Assembly: GCA_037176845.1 (NCBI GenBank)
Contig: JAYKXP010000018.1
Span: forward strand, 372,001 to 436,000
Direction of reading: 5' to 3'
DNA length: 64,000 nt
Origin: Paramarasmius palmivorus
Lineage: Eukaryota > Basidiomycota > Agaricomycetes > Agaricales > Marasmiaceae
Shown here: positions 22,824-33,376 of the stretch, piece after piece
How the letters are laid out: each line of letters opens with the position of its first letter
Numbering within the stretch: position 1 is the stretch's first letter
Made by a program: the position numbers and the translations under genes
Notes under the pieces: generated by a model
What the model was told of the DNA's origin: nothing
The model's input: only the letters and a program-made list of their open reading frames with translations
Database searches by the model: none

Positions 22824-22895
22824 CATTCCGGCATTTTTCGGCATTTTCAGCATTTTCGGCATTTCTACATGCTAAATGCCAAATGTCAAAATGCT
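22824..22895. repeat. Cluster of GGCATTT-type motifs, internal to the TIR element
   Basis: Repeats of GGCATTT/AGCATTT spaced by 8-12 bases on the + strand, followed by the opposite orientation (AAATGCC, AAATGTC, AAAATGC). No coding potential. Confidence 0.6.
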
Positions 22896-23210
22896 CCCTT
22901 CTACGCTAAACTTGAACGACGCTTTGCTAGATATGATTTTACATGAGTACTACAAGCCTATTGAATAAAGCCATGGGATGCGTGATATGCAAATTTGTTG
23001 ACATGAAAGGCCCGAAACCTGTGAAATATGATTATACCTAACTCGAAATTTTTTTGTGTCATTCACTTGATTACTTGGATGTTTTCTACTGTAAAAGGCT
23101 TAGGTATGTAAGTTAAGAGTATAACTACTCATATCTGGGCTTCAACTTTGTTTACTTACCAGAATTCTACAGGAGGACGTTGCTCAAAGGACACACAGTA
23201 GGCTACCATG

Positions 23211-23365
23211 CTACATTTCAGCATGTCGGCATTTCGGGAGGCAGGACACTGCCGAAATAGTGACGTAGCATTTCGGAAAAACCGCCCTACCACGTAGCAT
23301 CCGGCATTTTGGCCCAAAATGCCAACGGCATGCCATCCTAGTGCCGAAATGCCGGGTGATGTAAG
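23211..23365. repeat. Second cluster of GGCATTT/AAATGCC motifs with a 10-bp palindrome
   Basis: At least eight copies of GCATTT or its complement in both orientations. 23303-23323 is a perfect hairpin: arms GGCATTTTGG and CCAAAATGCC around one base. It lies 190 bases inside the right TIR. Confidence 0.6.
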
Positions 23366-23552
23366 GATACTGATGCATAACTCTAAAGCTCTCTCTTTTC
23401 GGAGTCATGTTAGGAATTATCCTGACGAGTGAGCCTTCCTAGACCTCCTAGTAGAATCCCAAGTTAAACTCGCAGTAGAGCATGATAAATAAATCATACG
23501 CACTCAGATTTTGCACATAGACCGTCATCCATCATGGCCTGGGAAAAACCTG

Positions 23553-23622
23553 AAAAAGGAAATTTGATGGAGGGGTGGTTGGGGGAGACGGCAACAGAGC
23601 GCTAAATCGTTGCGTGCCCCTT
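23553..23622 (-). repeat. Right terminal inverted repeat
   Basis: 70 bases, exact reverse complement of 21721-21790. Confidence 0.85.
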
Positions 23623-24080
23623 GGTTCTGGTTACATTTGGCGATTTTACTCTTGGGATTGTGCACCTTCAAGATAGGTGCGTTTCTAAGTTTGCTGTGGA
23701 TCTGCCTCGTTATGATAACTGTGATTTGCAGCATTGTTTCGAAAACGACGAGCTAGTGAAACCATTGCTACATGGCGATCGTCGACGTCTAAAGAAAACA
23801 CGTAAATCTACTTCTGTCAAAGTCTTTCTGCAACGATAGCGCAAGCAGGACCGCCCTAGACGTGGCATCCTTATCCGGCCCATCCAAATTTCGTGAAATA
23901 TTCGACATCCTTTTCTTCCGGAGGATCGAACACCAAATGAAGGTTCCTAAAACTTGAGACGGGTGAGCACAGTTTCACTAGTGATGTCTATATAGGAAGA
24001 CTGACGCGCTCGCTTCCCCCTCTTATCCAGCTGTCGTACGCCAATGCTATATCAGTTCAAGCCTTCTTCCACGAAACTGT

Positions 24081-24106
24081 CATGCACCATGCACCATGCA
24101 CCATGC
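24081..24106 (+). repeat. 7-bp tandem repeat CATGCAC, 3.7 copies
   Basis: Three exact units of CATGCAC followed by CATGC. A minisatellite-scale repeat with no visible function. Confidence 0.8.
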
Positions 24107-24213
24107 CCGACAAAGCAGCTAGCTTTCTGGAACTCCAAATGTCGGAAGACACTCAATGCTCAAACAACGGATGGCCCAATCAAACATCGAAGTGTAAATG
24201 ACCATACGTTGGA

Positions 24214-24247
24214 TGTGCACGCGTAGGTACCTACCTACGCGTGCACA
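24214..24247. repeat. Perfect 34-bp palindrome
   Basis: Arm TGTGCACGCGTAGGTA (24214-24229), two-base centre CC, and its exact complement (24232-24247). It could extrude as a cruciform or fold as RNA. Confidence 0.85.
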
Positions 24248-25806
24248 AAGACATTCGGCTCCCATGAAGAGCAAATTTCTCGAAAGCCCTGGCTGAAGGT
24301 ACGATCTTTGATTTCTAGAGGGCCAGTAGCTGACTCCAACAACCAAAGATATGATTCATGGCTACTTCTGAAGGAACCAGCGTTACTACCACTTGCGTAC
24401 GCTTCGAGCCCTTTTCAAGTTCATCTGTCTCGAGAGCTAGCTCCTTTTTTCAACATCAAAGACCACACTCATTGAACACCCAATGCTTCGAACACCTGGC
24501 CGAGCTTGGAGTAACGAAGGATGTCAAGTTCGAGAAGCTGTCGCGTCGTAGTTCTCGGTTTTCATGAATGTTAGGTCTATGGCTGATGGCCCTGCACCTG
24601 GAAATGGGTAACTTGTCCTGAAGCGTAGGGAATCGTTCAGGCTCCTGTTTCCAGAGTACTGGCTAGATTGAGTCGCGTATCGGTGGATCATTATCGCTTC
24701 GCGGCGCCTTTCAACTGATCCTCATTGACGAACGCGGACCAGTCTAGCAAGTTTCTATTCCTTGTTCCTGTTGCATCTCCAAGACCAAGAATGAATGTGC
24801 TCTTGTCGTGTTCTTGTGCCTCAATACTTCAATAATTCAATACCGGATATTGTCGTTCCTGGTTACCCTACCGAGTTGAAGGTCTAGAATAGGAATTGTC
24901 GGGTCGGGTCTCGAGGTCTCAGTCGAGGCAGGTGAGTATAGTCTTGAAGTGCCCGTATTCAGCAAAGACTGAAGCTTTGCTCTGAAAAGGAAGGAATCTT
25001 TCCTCTCGAGTCTTCCCGCGAGTCAGCTCCTCATGGCACGATGAAAATAAGGTTCCGGCGCTCAGCCCAACGTTCAAGGAAATTGCCAGGCTCGGTTATT
25101 CGATTCCGACTCACGCTCTTCGGCTTTTTGGGAATAAGAGTGTACCAATTCGTTCGGAGATTTTTTACTTGCAATGGCCCCCGCTTTCCTTACGTCTCGA
25201 CAGTACACTCCACAAACAGCCTATGAGTACATATCCCGAATCTTGCTATAACGAGCCCGCGATCGGTATCATTGCACGTTACGGTTTACGCGTTCATCTC
25301 GGATATACGCATGGTTCGGATTTTAGTACGCCCATTTACTTTCGATTCCGCATTTGACAGATGTGTACCAACAGTGTGTCAGTGCATTGTGGCAAAAGCG
25401 CTTTGAATGGGAATGGGATAGTACCCATGCATACTCATTTTACACGTGTGGACCCCCTTCGTCACTCTTGGCTCCTACGCCCTCCTGACCCTGTTTCTCT
25501 TTCCTTTTCCTGGGGCGTTGAATGGTTGGATGTATGTATTATGTATATTAATTCGACCTTGGAGCCCCTTACTCTACCGACTGTAATACATCAAAGAAAC
25601 TAATTAGGCATATTAGAACATTCAAGAACTTTTTAGTACCTCCTCTTTGGGTCCAGCCTGAGTTCAGTGAACTTTGACGTCGACCGCTAAGCGGGACCAC
25701 GGCATTTTTGGCCGGCTTACAGTAACCGATCCCCATATAATTTGCATTTGCAATGAGTGAAACTGGGTTGACTTCATTACCCTCACCAGCACCCTAGTCC
25801 ACCAGG

Positions 25807-27154
25807 ATGTCTCTGTCACCGGTATCGAGAAGGCGAGCAAGTGCAGAATACAAGGAACAGGAAGACTTGATCAATGAGTTTGAAGCTGAAGAGGAGCGAA
25901 TAACGAATGTGTTGTTGAGGAAATTGGAAAAGGTATGTGAGACTACCCTTTTTCTTTTCCTTTGATGGGCTGATGTTTATTTTCTCTTTCAATAGCTTCG
26001 ACAGGATAAAATCGAGCTAGAGAATACTCTGGAAGCAGAGGGCGAATCGCATGTGAATAGGTTGACCAGGGAGCTGTCTCTACTCAAGGCACAGCAAGCA
26101 GCGACGCAAACCAATGGACATTCCAGCTCTGGAGACCATAGTAGCGACTTGAGATCTCCTGCTGATCCTTCAAATGAGGTCATGCTAGAGGCTCTTCGCA
26201 GGGAAAACGAGCAGCTGAGGAATCGGTTGGTCGACTTTGAGCGCGATTATGTGCGACTTTCGAGGCTGAACGAGATTTATCGAGAGGAGCTTATTGAGCA
26301 TCGAACTCGAGTTAGTGGCACCTTTTCTTATTTCACCGCAGAAACTGCTTGCTAACATGGACTTATAGCTGGGTCTCTCTGTAGATAATCTAGTCGGAAT
26401 GTCTACATCCGACCCATATCCACACCCAAGCCATCGCAGATCTTCGTCTTCCTACTCCTCGAGGACATCTTCACCATCCACTTCCCTGCAATATCCAATA
26501 GCACACCCTGCGAGACCTATCCCTGTCCCAGCAGGCGTGCCGATACCACGACCACCGTCCCAAGTTCACCGACCGATCAACAATATTTCCGAGGTCAACA
26601 CACCCCTCTCACATTCACCTACCTCGGGGTCGTCCGTCTCGGAATCTCCATACACCTTCTCACCAGGTATCTCCACCAACCCCGCGAGCTTCGTCAGCAA
26701 TGGGACGAACGTCACCACTCCACCGTCCTCCGCGTCAAATGCAATCAACTCGCCTGTCATGTACGGCGCTCCGTCTCGCGGACTTTCCTATCCATCAGTT
26801 CCACCACCTTCGTTATCGTCGTCATTTGGGTCACCGAGTATATCATATTACATGGGAAGAGATTGGGAGAGGGATCATTCAATGTCGCCTGTGGAGCCTC
26901 TTAGTTTGAGTAGGAGAAGCTCGATTGCGAACGTGGGTGTTGCTGGTAGGCGTGGAAGTACGGCAGGAGAATGGAGAGTAGCGGAAACGGGGTCTTTGAG
27001 GACCGGGATGAGTTCGAGTAGGAGAGCTAGTGTGGAAAGAGGAGGTGCAAGAATTGCAGAGACTGGAACGTTGTTACCGAGAAGCCGTGCGCAGAGTCAG
27101 AGTCATCCAGGACTCCCTGCGACTAGCGAAGCGCCAGATGGTGTCCAACCCTGA
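25807..27154 (+). CDS. CCDC6-like coiled-coil protein (DUF2046)
   Basis: The N-terminal half is a long coiled coil matching the CCDC6/DUF2046 pattern: EFEAEEERITNVLLRKLEKLRQDKIELENTL with intron at the LEK/LRQ junction, then HVNRLTRELSLLK and ALRRENEQLRNRLVDFERDYVRLSRLNEIYREELIEHR. The human homologue is a cytoskeletal/14-3-3-binding scaffold; the fungal role is not established. The C-terminal 250 residues (26399-27154) are Ser/Pro-rich, low complexity and probably disordered, with several RRxS sites (SRRSSI, SRRASV) suited to basophilic kinases. ATG at 25807 gives MSLSPVSRRRAS before the coil. Three exons: 25807-25932, about 25996-26308 and about 26368-27154. No membrane segment or signal peptide. 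Confidence 0.8.
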
Positions 27155-27846
27155 TTATGGACAAGGAATCCGTATGATTTACTTTATCTTGTGCTCCTCG
27201 TTTTTTCCCTGATTTTCGGATCCTGTGCTCCTTCCTTCTTGTCGGCGCTTTGTATATTATCTCTATTCTACGATCGCTTGCTTTTTTCTTGCCCGACTTT
27301 TGTACAGTATCGTCTAGGTTTTTGATACGTAGTTGCTGTAATAATTTACCTTTGGGATCCGCGATACGTATGCTGTTAACAGCCTCGAGGACGAGTGTTG
27401 ACTCACGCGCCACCCCGCCGCATGGCATCGTTATCTGTGAGCCAAAGCGTCGGGTCGCCGCGTCGGGGCGTCGGTGAGAGAAAGTTGTGTTCGCCGTCGC
27501 GCGACTGCCTTTTGGGGTAAAGGAAAATTTACAGCGGACGCAACATGACGCTTTGATATCTGACCGCGCCCATGATTGCTTGGAACGAACCTATGAGTCC
27601 AATTCAATCACTGCAAGGTTCACAGGAAATCTGACTCGGATTGGTGGACGTAGGGCGGGCGTCGGGATTTTGAGCGCCGCCTTGATCACGTGTGCGTCGG
27701 GATGCTGTGCGTTCCCATGACTTTACGGAGTTTGCCGCGATCATTTTGCCATTGTTCGCCGGAAGCGGAAGCATCTTGAGTCAGAACTTTCATGTGCGCC
27801 GAGGTATAAAATGGACCGACCCAAGGAGTGGATCAGAAGGTTTGCT
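27155..27846. promoter_or_regulatory. Promoter region of the small heat-shock gene
   Basis: A TATAAAA box at 27805-27811 lies 36 nt before the ATG at 27847. At 27784-27791 two head-to-head heat-shock pentamer cores, GAA-CT-TTC, sit 14 nt upstream of it; a third unit is not evident, so it is a partial heat-shock element. No other gene is seen in this stretch. Confidence 0.45.
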
Positions 27847-29366
27847 ATGTCGTACCCTTACCCCCATGGCAGTCATGGTCAACAAGGGCAATATCATCAC
27901 GATGACTATTCGACGCCTTCAACTCCCCAGTATCCACAGTGGGAGGTGCTTGATACTCACAGCCAGCTTGAACCAGAAGTTCTCACCCCGACACAGCAAA
28001 TGCACTCGACACCTCAACAGCTTTTCGCCCCGCCGCCCCCAACAATGACTATGGATGTCCAAGAACACCAGCAACACCAGCAACAGTATATTCCTCCTCA
28101 ACTTTCCCCAGTCGAACCTCCACCAGTACTTGTTCATCGACATTCATATGAAGCTACGTCAGACGGTGGTCCTTCTCCAGATTTGAGTGATCCCTCTCGT
28201 CCAACAACTTCCACTTCCCAACCTACCCATATATCGCGGCGTGCTCCCCCATTACGTCGTTCTCCTAGTGCTAGATCCCAAAACAGAGTCAACCCATATC
28301 CTCGACCTCACAGCGCCTTGGGTCATCCAATAGTCGCACCAGTTGCTGGACCAAGCGGTAGGATTCACCGTGTAGAAGAATCAGATCCAAACGTTCGATA
28401 CACCACTCTTCCACCTCGCATTTCAACGTCCTCTGCCGGTCCATCTACTGCGGTGGCCACCTCACCTGCCAGTGCAACAACACCACGTGTGATGAGTCAC
28501 GGTCTGGTGACAAGGTGCGTGGTTATTCCGTCGAATTGGAATGCTGTTGTGGTAACTGTTATCTGCCTTTCGTTATCTTTTTTTTTTCTCGCAGCGGAAC
28601 GTCACCGTTCACAACTTCGTCAATGTTACCTCCTACCACTCCCACGAGTGCAGGCGGACCCATACTACAGCGGCAGGTACAAGGGGGACTAGCCACCACC
28701 GGGGCAACGTCTGCATTGTCAAGGGCCCGTCGGTTTATCATCCGCTCTGACATTCAGTATGACCCCCAAACACATGTGCTCACCGCCTCTATGGAAATAC
28801 CAGGCGTGAAAAAAGCCCAGCTGAGCATTACACTGTCTACTTGTCTCATCAATCGCGTGAAGCAAGTGGTTGTTTCGGGCCGTACGAGCCCTGTGTTTCC
28901 ACCACCCTCTTCTTCTGTTCATTTCAATATGGGTGGTGGCCCTGCTACTGGGAGCTCCATGGCTGGAGGTCGGGATGGATCAGGGGCGTTGACCAGTAGC
29001 AGTGGTGGTGGCGGGGCCGTCAGTGAGCACGACGGTACCCAATTACAACATAACGTGCGAGAGAGGAAATACGGCGAGTTTACGAGGACGTTGCCAGTAC
29101 CATCTGAAACTAAAGTGCGCATTAACCCTTCAACTCACCTCCTCTCTCGCATTTCCGTTGTGGTCTTTTTTTCTGTATCTTTTTCTCTTCTTTGCTCCTC
29201 TCGCTCTCACCTCCGCCGCTGAGTCCACCCAAGACGCTGACTTGGTTTTTTTGAATTATAGATCGAAGATATCGACGCAGCGTTGGAGGATGGCATTCTC
29301 ACTCTGAAGATCTGCTTAGGACCCCCAGCAGAGTCTGCAGATGTTCAAGTCGTGCCTATCCGATGA
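27847..29366 (+). CDS. Small heat-shock protein (Hsp20/alpha-crystallin) with long disordered N-terminus
   Basis: ATP-independent holdase chaperone. Residues about 1-240 are rich in Gln, Pro, Ser and His and look disordered. The alpha-crystallin domain begins at FIIRSDIQYDPQTHVLTASMEIPG (near 28735) and includes KQVVVSGR; then a Gly/Ser-rich insert of some 60 residues, and the domain resumes with VRERKYGEFTRTLPVP and, after the last intron, IEDIDAALEDGILTLKI before the stop at 29364-29366. Three exons; the two introns have clear donors and acceptors (GTGCGT..CGCAG near 28515-28594, and about 29115-29261). A longer in-frame ATG at 27811 overlaps the TATA box, so 27847 is preferred. The usual C-terminal I-x-I motif is not obvious. 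Confidence 0.85.
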
Positions 29367-30116
29367 ATTCTCTGTATCGTAAGCAACTCGTCAGCACCGG
29401 CTCCAGCACTCCTAGATCGTCACCTTTCTTGAACTATACGGCCTCGGCATCACGCCCCGCCCAAAATTGTGAATACTTCGTGCGATACATATTCATCTGT
29501 ACATAACACCTGTATACCCATCTCGGACTCGTACGGCGTACGGCGTAGGTCGTACATCCACACACCTCCATCCCCATTTTCCCAAGCAATCTTTCTTGCA
29601 CTCCCCACATCTGCATCCACACCACACCACTCGCATTTTTCGTTCTTCCCCGCATTCTCCACAATCCCGACTGTATCCCTACATCTGAAACTCCCTTAAA
29701 CGCTGTTAAAGATACGCTTGCTGTTTATTTTTGCTATTATATTCCCGGCCATTGATCTCGCTACTCTTTCCTTTTTATTGCTTATTGCTCTCCTCGTCAC
29801 TGCTTTTGGGAACCGTTTGTGAATATCTACCACTCCCCATCTCGATTCTCTCTCCCCTGCATCCCAAAGTCCCTGCTCTTATCGTAGCTTTCCATCGCTC
29901 GTATAAAGTTTCGATCAAACTCGGTATAATCGCAATACCACTGGATTTTTGATACCGCAACGAGTACAAGGCGTCCAAGATTGATCTATTCCTTCCCGAC
30001 CAATGTACATACACGGCCAGCCGACTCTAAGAATACATCCCAAGTTTCTAGTTCAAGTTCCAAGCTCTAAGCTCTATCCTCTATCTCTACCAATGTCTGT
30101 CGAAAACCGTGACGAT
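29367..30116. other. Convergent 3' intergenic region
   Basis: 750 bases between the ends of the heat-shock gene (+) and the amylase gene (-), with pyrimidine-rich DNA and no supported feature. Confidence 0.4.
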
Positions 30117-32362
30117 CTATTGCTTCCCGAACTCTTCTCTTCCTTTAGCGCCTTCCTTAACCCAGACACTGACGCTCCTAGCCGAAGACTTGAAGTCTGC
30201 CCAGCCGTCGTCACCAATCACAATCTCTCCTTCATACCACCCCAAGATATCCGTCCATTTCTCTCCAGCGTGCTCCTACAATGTCGCGATATCAGACAGC
30301 TTATCCTTCATCAACAAAGCAAAGATACATACCTTGCCTACTTCCATCCTCTTCGTTCTACAAGACAAAACGTCAGTCATCCTCAAGGCCTGCTAGAGTA
30401 AAGTAACATACCCTTCCTCATCACCATTACACAACACGACCGCACAGCCATCTCTTCCATTCTCAGGATCGCCCATCCGAACCCATCCGACACAGTTCAT
30501 GTGATCCCAGTAATCCCTCAGTTCACCATACGCGAAGAGCTTTCTGGCGCGAATCAGGTCGCCGAGTTGGGAGACGGGCTGTTGTGGATTGCCTTCGGGT
30601 CCTTCGGTTCCGTAGAGGTCGCCCCAGAATACACAGCTGGACGTTCAAGAGGTGAGGTCAGCGTTGGATGCACCTATCGATAGATGGCTCATTACGTACG
30701 GATAGCCGTCGGGCCTAAGGAGAATCATCGCATATGCGAGGGGCTTGAAGACTGGAGAGACCCAGCTTTCCAGCGCTTGACCAACTTGCTATAGGTCGGT
30801 CGTAGGAGAGTTAGTTTTGGTCAGAGCTTCGGTGTCGAGGAAGAACGTACAGTACTAGAAAGCGACAGTTAGCTACTACCCAAGAAGAGGAAAGTTTGTC
30901 ACAACGTACTCATGGTTGTCTACCAACGTCACTGCATCAATCGGCCTCTTCTGCACGACCGTTCCATCCCAAATAGTACGGAGATCGTACTCATTCGCAC
31001 AGTCACCTGCTTCCTTGAACTTGTAATGCAATGGCGCGTCAAAGACGCTAAACTGTAAAGGTACCAAAGCATATGAGAGAGGGCCTTTGCGTATGAAACA
31101 GAGAGATACGTACCTGCGTGCCCAGAGATTCGAGGTAGGCCTCCAGGTCTTCCAACGAGTCTTTCCAGAACTCTCCAACAGCGAACATCTTTGGCTTGTC
31201 GGTCCCCTGACGGACAGCCTTAACAAAGTCAGCGATGAATCCACTGTCAATGTGCTAGAAAGCGATATGAGTGCTATGGTAGTAACTCGAGTGGAGTACA
31301 CTAACTTTGACAGCGTCAAACCTAAATCCTGCTGCGCCAATTTCGTTGATAATCCATTTACCCCAGTTGATGACATCTTCGTGAGCTTCAGGGTGCGAGT
31401 GGTCGATATCGGCGCCCACTAAGAGGATCTAGATCAATAAACAAGCCTAGGGTAAAATTAGGGCGATGCGTACTGAGATAATCGTAGTTCTGGTTCTCAT
31501 TGTCGACACCACTCGCCCAGTATTTGCCGTCGCCTTGGATGCGGAAGATGGCTTTCTTGCCAGTGTTCTCGTCATAGTCAACACCGGTGAAATGGTTGAA
31601 GTTCCACTTAAGTTTGCTGTACTAGTGAAAGGTAGTGTCAGGCCAAGATATAGTGAGGCTACATGGAGAACTTACTTTATCTCCTCTACCGGGGAATTCG
31701 AAGCCAGTCCAGCCCTAGAACTCGCATATCAGGATAAGCATTCTGTGGCATGGAACGACGCGCTTGCCTTGATATCGTACAGCTCGGAAACTTCTTTCGT
31801 ACGGTCGTCATTGTCTACTTCAATTGCTCCGAAGGTTTCTGCTTTGTCGGCGCCGAACCTACAACAATTCTAAGTCATTCATCCATGAGAGTATCGCGAG
31901 AACGTACTTGTGGTTTAACACCGCGTCGACATAGGTTACAATGCCTGCCTCTCCGGCCTTCTTCACCGTCTCGATGAGCTCTTCTTTAGTTCCATACTTG
32001 TTTCGTCGGCCGCCTTTCTGGTCAAACTCGCCCAAGTCGTAAAGATCGTAAATGTCATATCCGACAGATTCCTGCCCTGCAGCTTTGGTGGGGGCTACAA
32101 AGGTGATGAGAAGAGTGTTCAACTGAACAGTTCATACGACTTACGGGGTATCCACATCGCCGTTATACCAATTGACGCGAGCTCTGGTACCTTCTTGGCG
32201 AGCTTCTTCCAGTGAACGCCTTTGCCTTCGCTATACCATTCGAATGCTTGGAGCTAAGCGAGGATTAGTAGAATGCAAGACGCGACCAGGTAATAGTAAG
32301 CTTGCCATGGTATAGTTCTGCTCTTTCGCAGCAGAATAGGCGACATTCGCGTCAATAGACAT
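30117..32362 (-). CDS. Intracellular alpha-amylase, GH13 (bacterial/GH13_5-like)
   Basis: Endo-acting alpha-1,4-glucan hydrolase or transglycosylase. No signal peptide precedes MSIDANVAYSAAKEQNYTM, so it is expected in the cytosol, like fungal GH13_5 enzymes tied to alpha-glucan metabolism. After a GC-AG intron it reads LQAFEWY, then SVGYDIYDLYDLGEF. The four GH13 regions are present: DAVLNHK (I), GFRFDAVKH with the nucleophile Asp (II), FAVGEFW with the acid/base Glu (III), and VDNHDTQ (IV). Region IV forms only if a 4-nt exon at 30851-30854 is used. The C-domain ends WTDILGWYEGEIVIGDDGWADF...VSVWV and stops at 30117. About eleven introns. Transcribed divergently from the first GMC gene. Confidence 0.9.
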
Positions 32363-33376
32363 TCTTCAGATATGTGGATGGGAGTTGAAGGAAAGGAAGG
32401 GGGTTTGAAAAAAATTGACAGTGGCGTCCATTTTCAGAATCTATTTGAGAGGCGGGAAACGAGATGACGCTTGTGACTTGCTTGTGACGTAGATGTAAAA
32501 GGTGCCTCGATAGGTCCACATCTGTCCACATTGACAGTCAAGATCCCGTTACTTCATTAGCGTCGAAATGCTCGTGAGTATGCCAGCTCTGCCATGGAGA
32601 AGCCCGGTATTGAATATTGAGTATTGAAACCCTGAACATACATCGTGGGTTTGTAGGTGGAATCGGACCTGTCTATATCGATGAGTTGAGCATATACAGA
32701 GAGCCATACTGTGAAGTTTCAATAAAAGTACCTGCTTAAAATTTGTAGGTTACATACCTGGTCGTGGTCAACGCGAGAGGTTGCCGGACAACGGAACCGA
32801 GTCACGTTCACATCCTTGTCCCGAACGTTCACCAACCTAATCAACACTCATCGTTACTTGTCTTCCCGGATTTCCTCAACCGTGTTCGATGTTAGCTTCC
32901 TCGATGAACGATGCGACTAAAGGGCGGAAGGGATTAATGGGGTAAAGGTGTGTTTCACCGTTCATGACCGTGTTCAATTCTGTGCTAATAAGAACCATTC
33001 AGGTCCAGATGTGCAGAGGATTCGATTCTTTTCATCCGCTCAAGACCGAAAAGGGACACATTATATACCAAGACAGCGCTGGAGCGGGATACTCGGTCTT
33101 TCCAAACGTTCACAGTTTTCGACTGGGCCCAAGTGTCACCTCCACCAGAATTCCTAGAACGAGAGACAAGGTTCCGAGTATAGTCTGAGGTGTCGATGGT
33201 CGAGTATCCGCCCTAGAACCTTCAAATAGACTTACGATTGGTCGCGAAGTTTGAACGGCGATTATGAGGACCGGTTGGAGTATCGGCCGTTCGCTTAGAA
33301 TGGGGCTTCCATCTGACTGAAGTATCTCCCATATATAAACGCCAGCATCATTTGAAACCTTCCCAGAAGATAGAAG
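32363..33376. promoter_or_regulatory. Divergent promoter region, amylase (-) and GMC oxidoreductase A (+)
   Basis: One kilobase without a supported gene. TATATAAA at 33332-33339 is 37 nt before the ATG of GMC gene A. Confidence 0.5.

Larger units (their letters stand above)
21721..23622. mobile_element. 1.9-kb DNA transposon-like element with perfect 70-bp terminal inverted repeats
   Basis: The 70 bases at 21721-21790 are the exact reverse complement of 23553-23622 by direct comparison. The outer ends read AAGGGGCACG...CGTGCCCCTT. Ten bases outside the left end (GGTTCTGATC, 21711-21720) match eight of the ten bases outside the right end (GGTTCTGGTT, 23623-23632), a candidate target-site duplication; both mismatches are transitions. 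Long TIRs with a duplication of 9-11 bp are the mark of Mutator-like elements, so a non-autonomous MULE is the best guess. No transposase is visible inside. The interior is A/T-rich, holds two clusters of GGCATTT-type motifs and a candidate three-exon small gene. Perfect TIR identity suggests recent movement or conversion. Confidence 0.7.
23633..25806. other. Gene-poor intergenic region
   Basis: About 2.2 kb without a recognisable gene; small open frames only. It contains a short tandem repeat (24081-24106) and a perfect palindrome (24214-24247), listed separately, and the promoter of the CCDC6-like gene at its right end. Confidence 0.4.

Noticed and set aside
21721..23622. hAT transposon
   Set aside because: hAT elements have short TIRs and an exact 8-bp duplication directly at the ends; here the TIRs are 70 bp and the best flank match is 10 bp with two mismatches.
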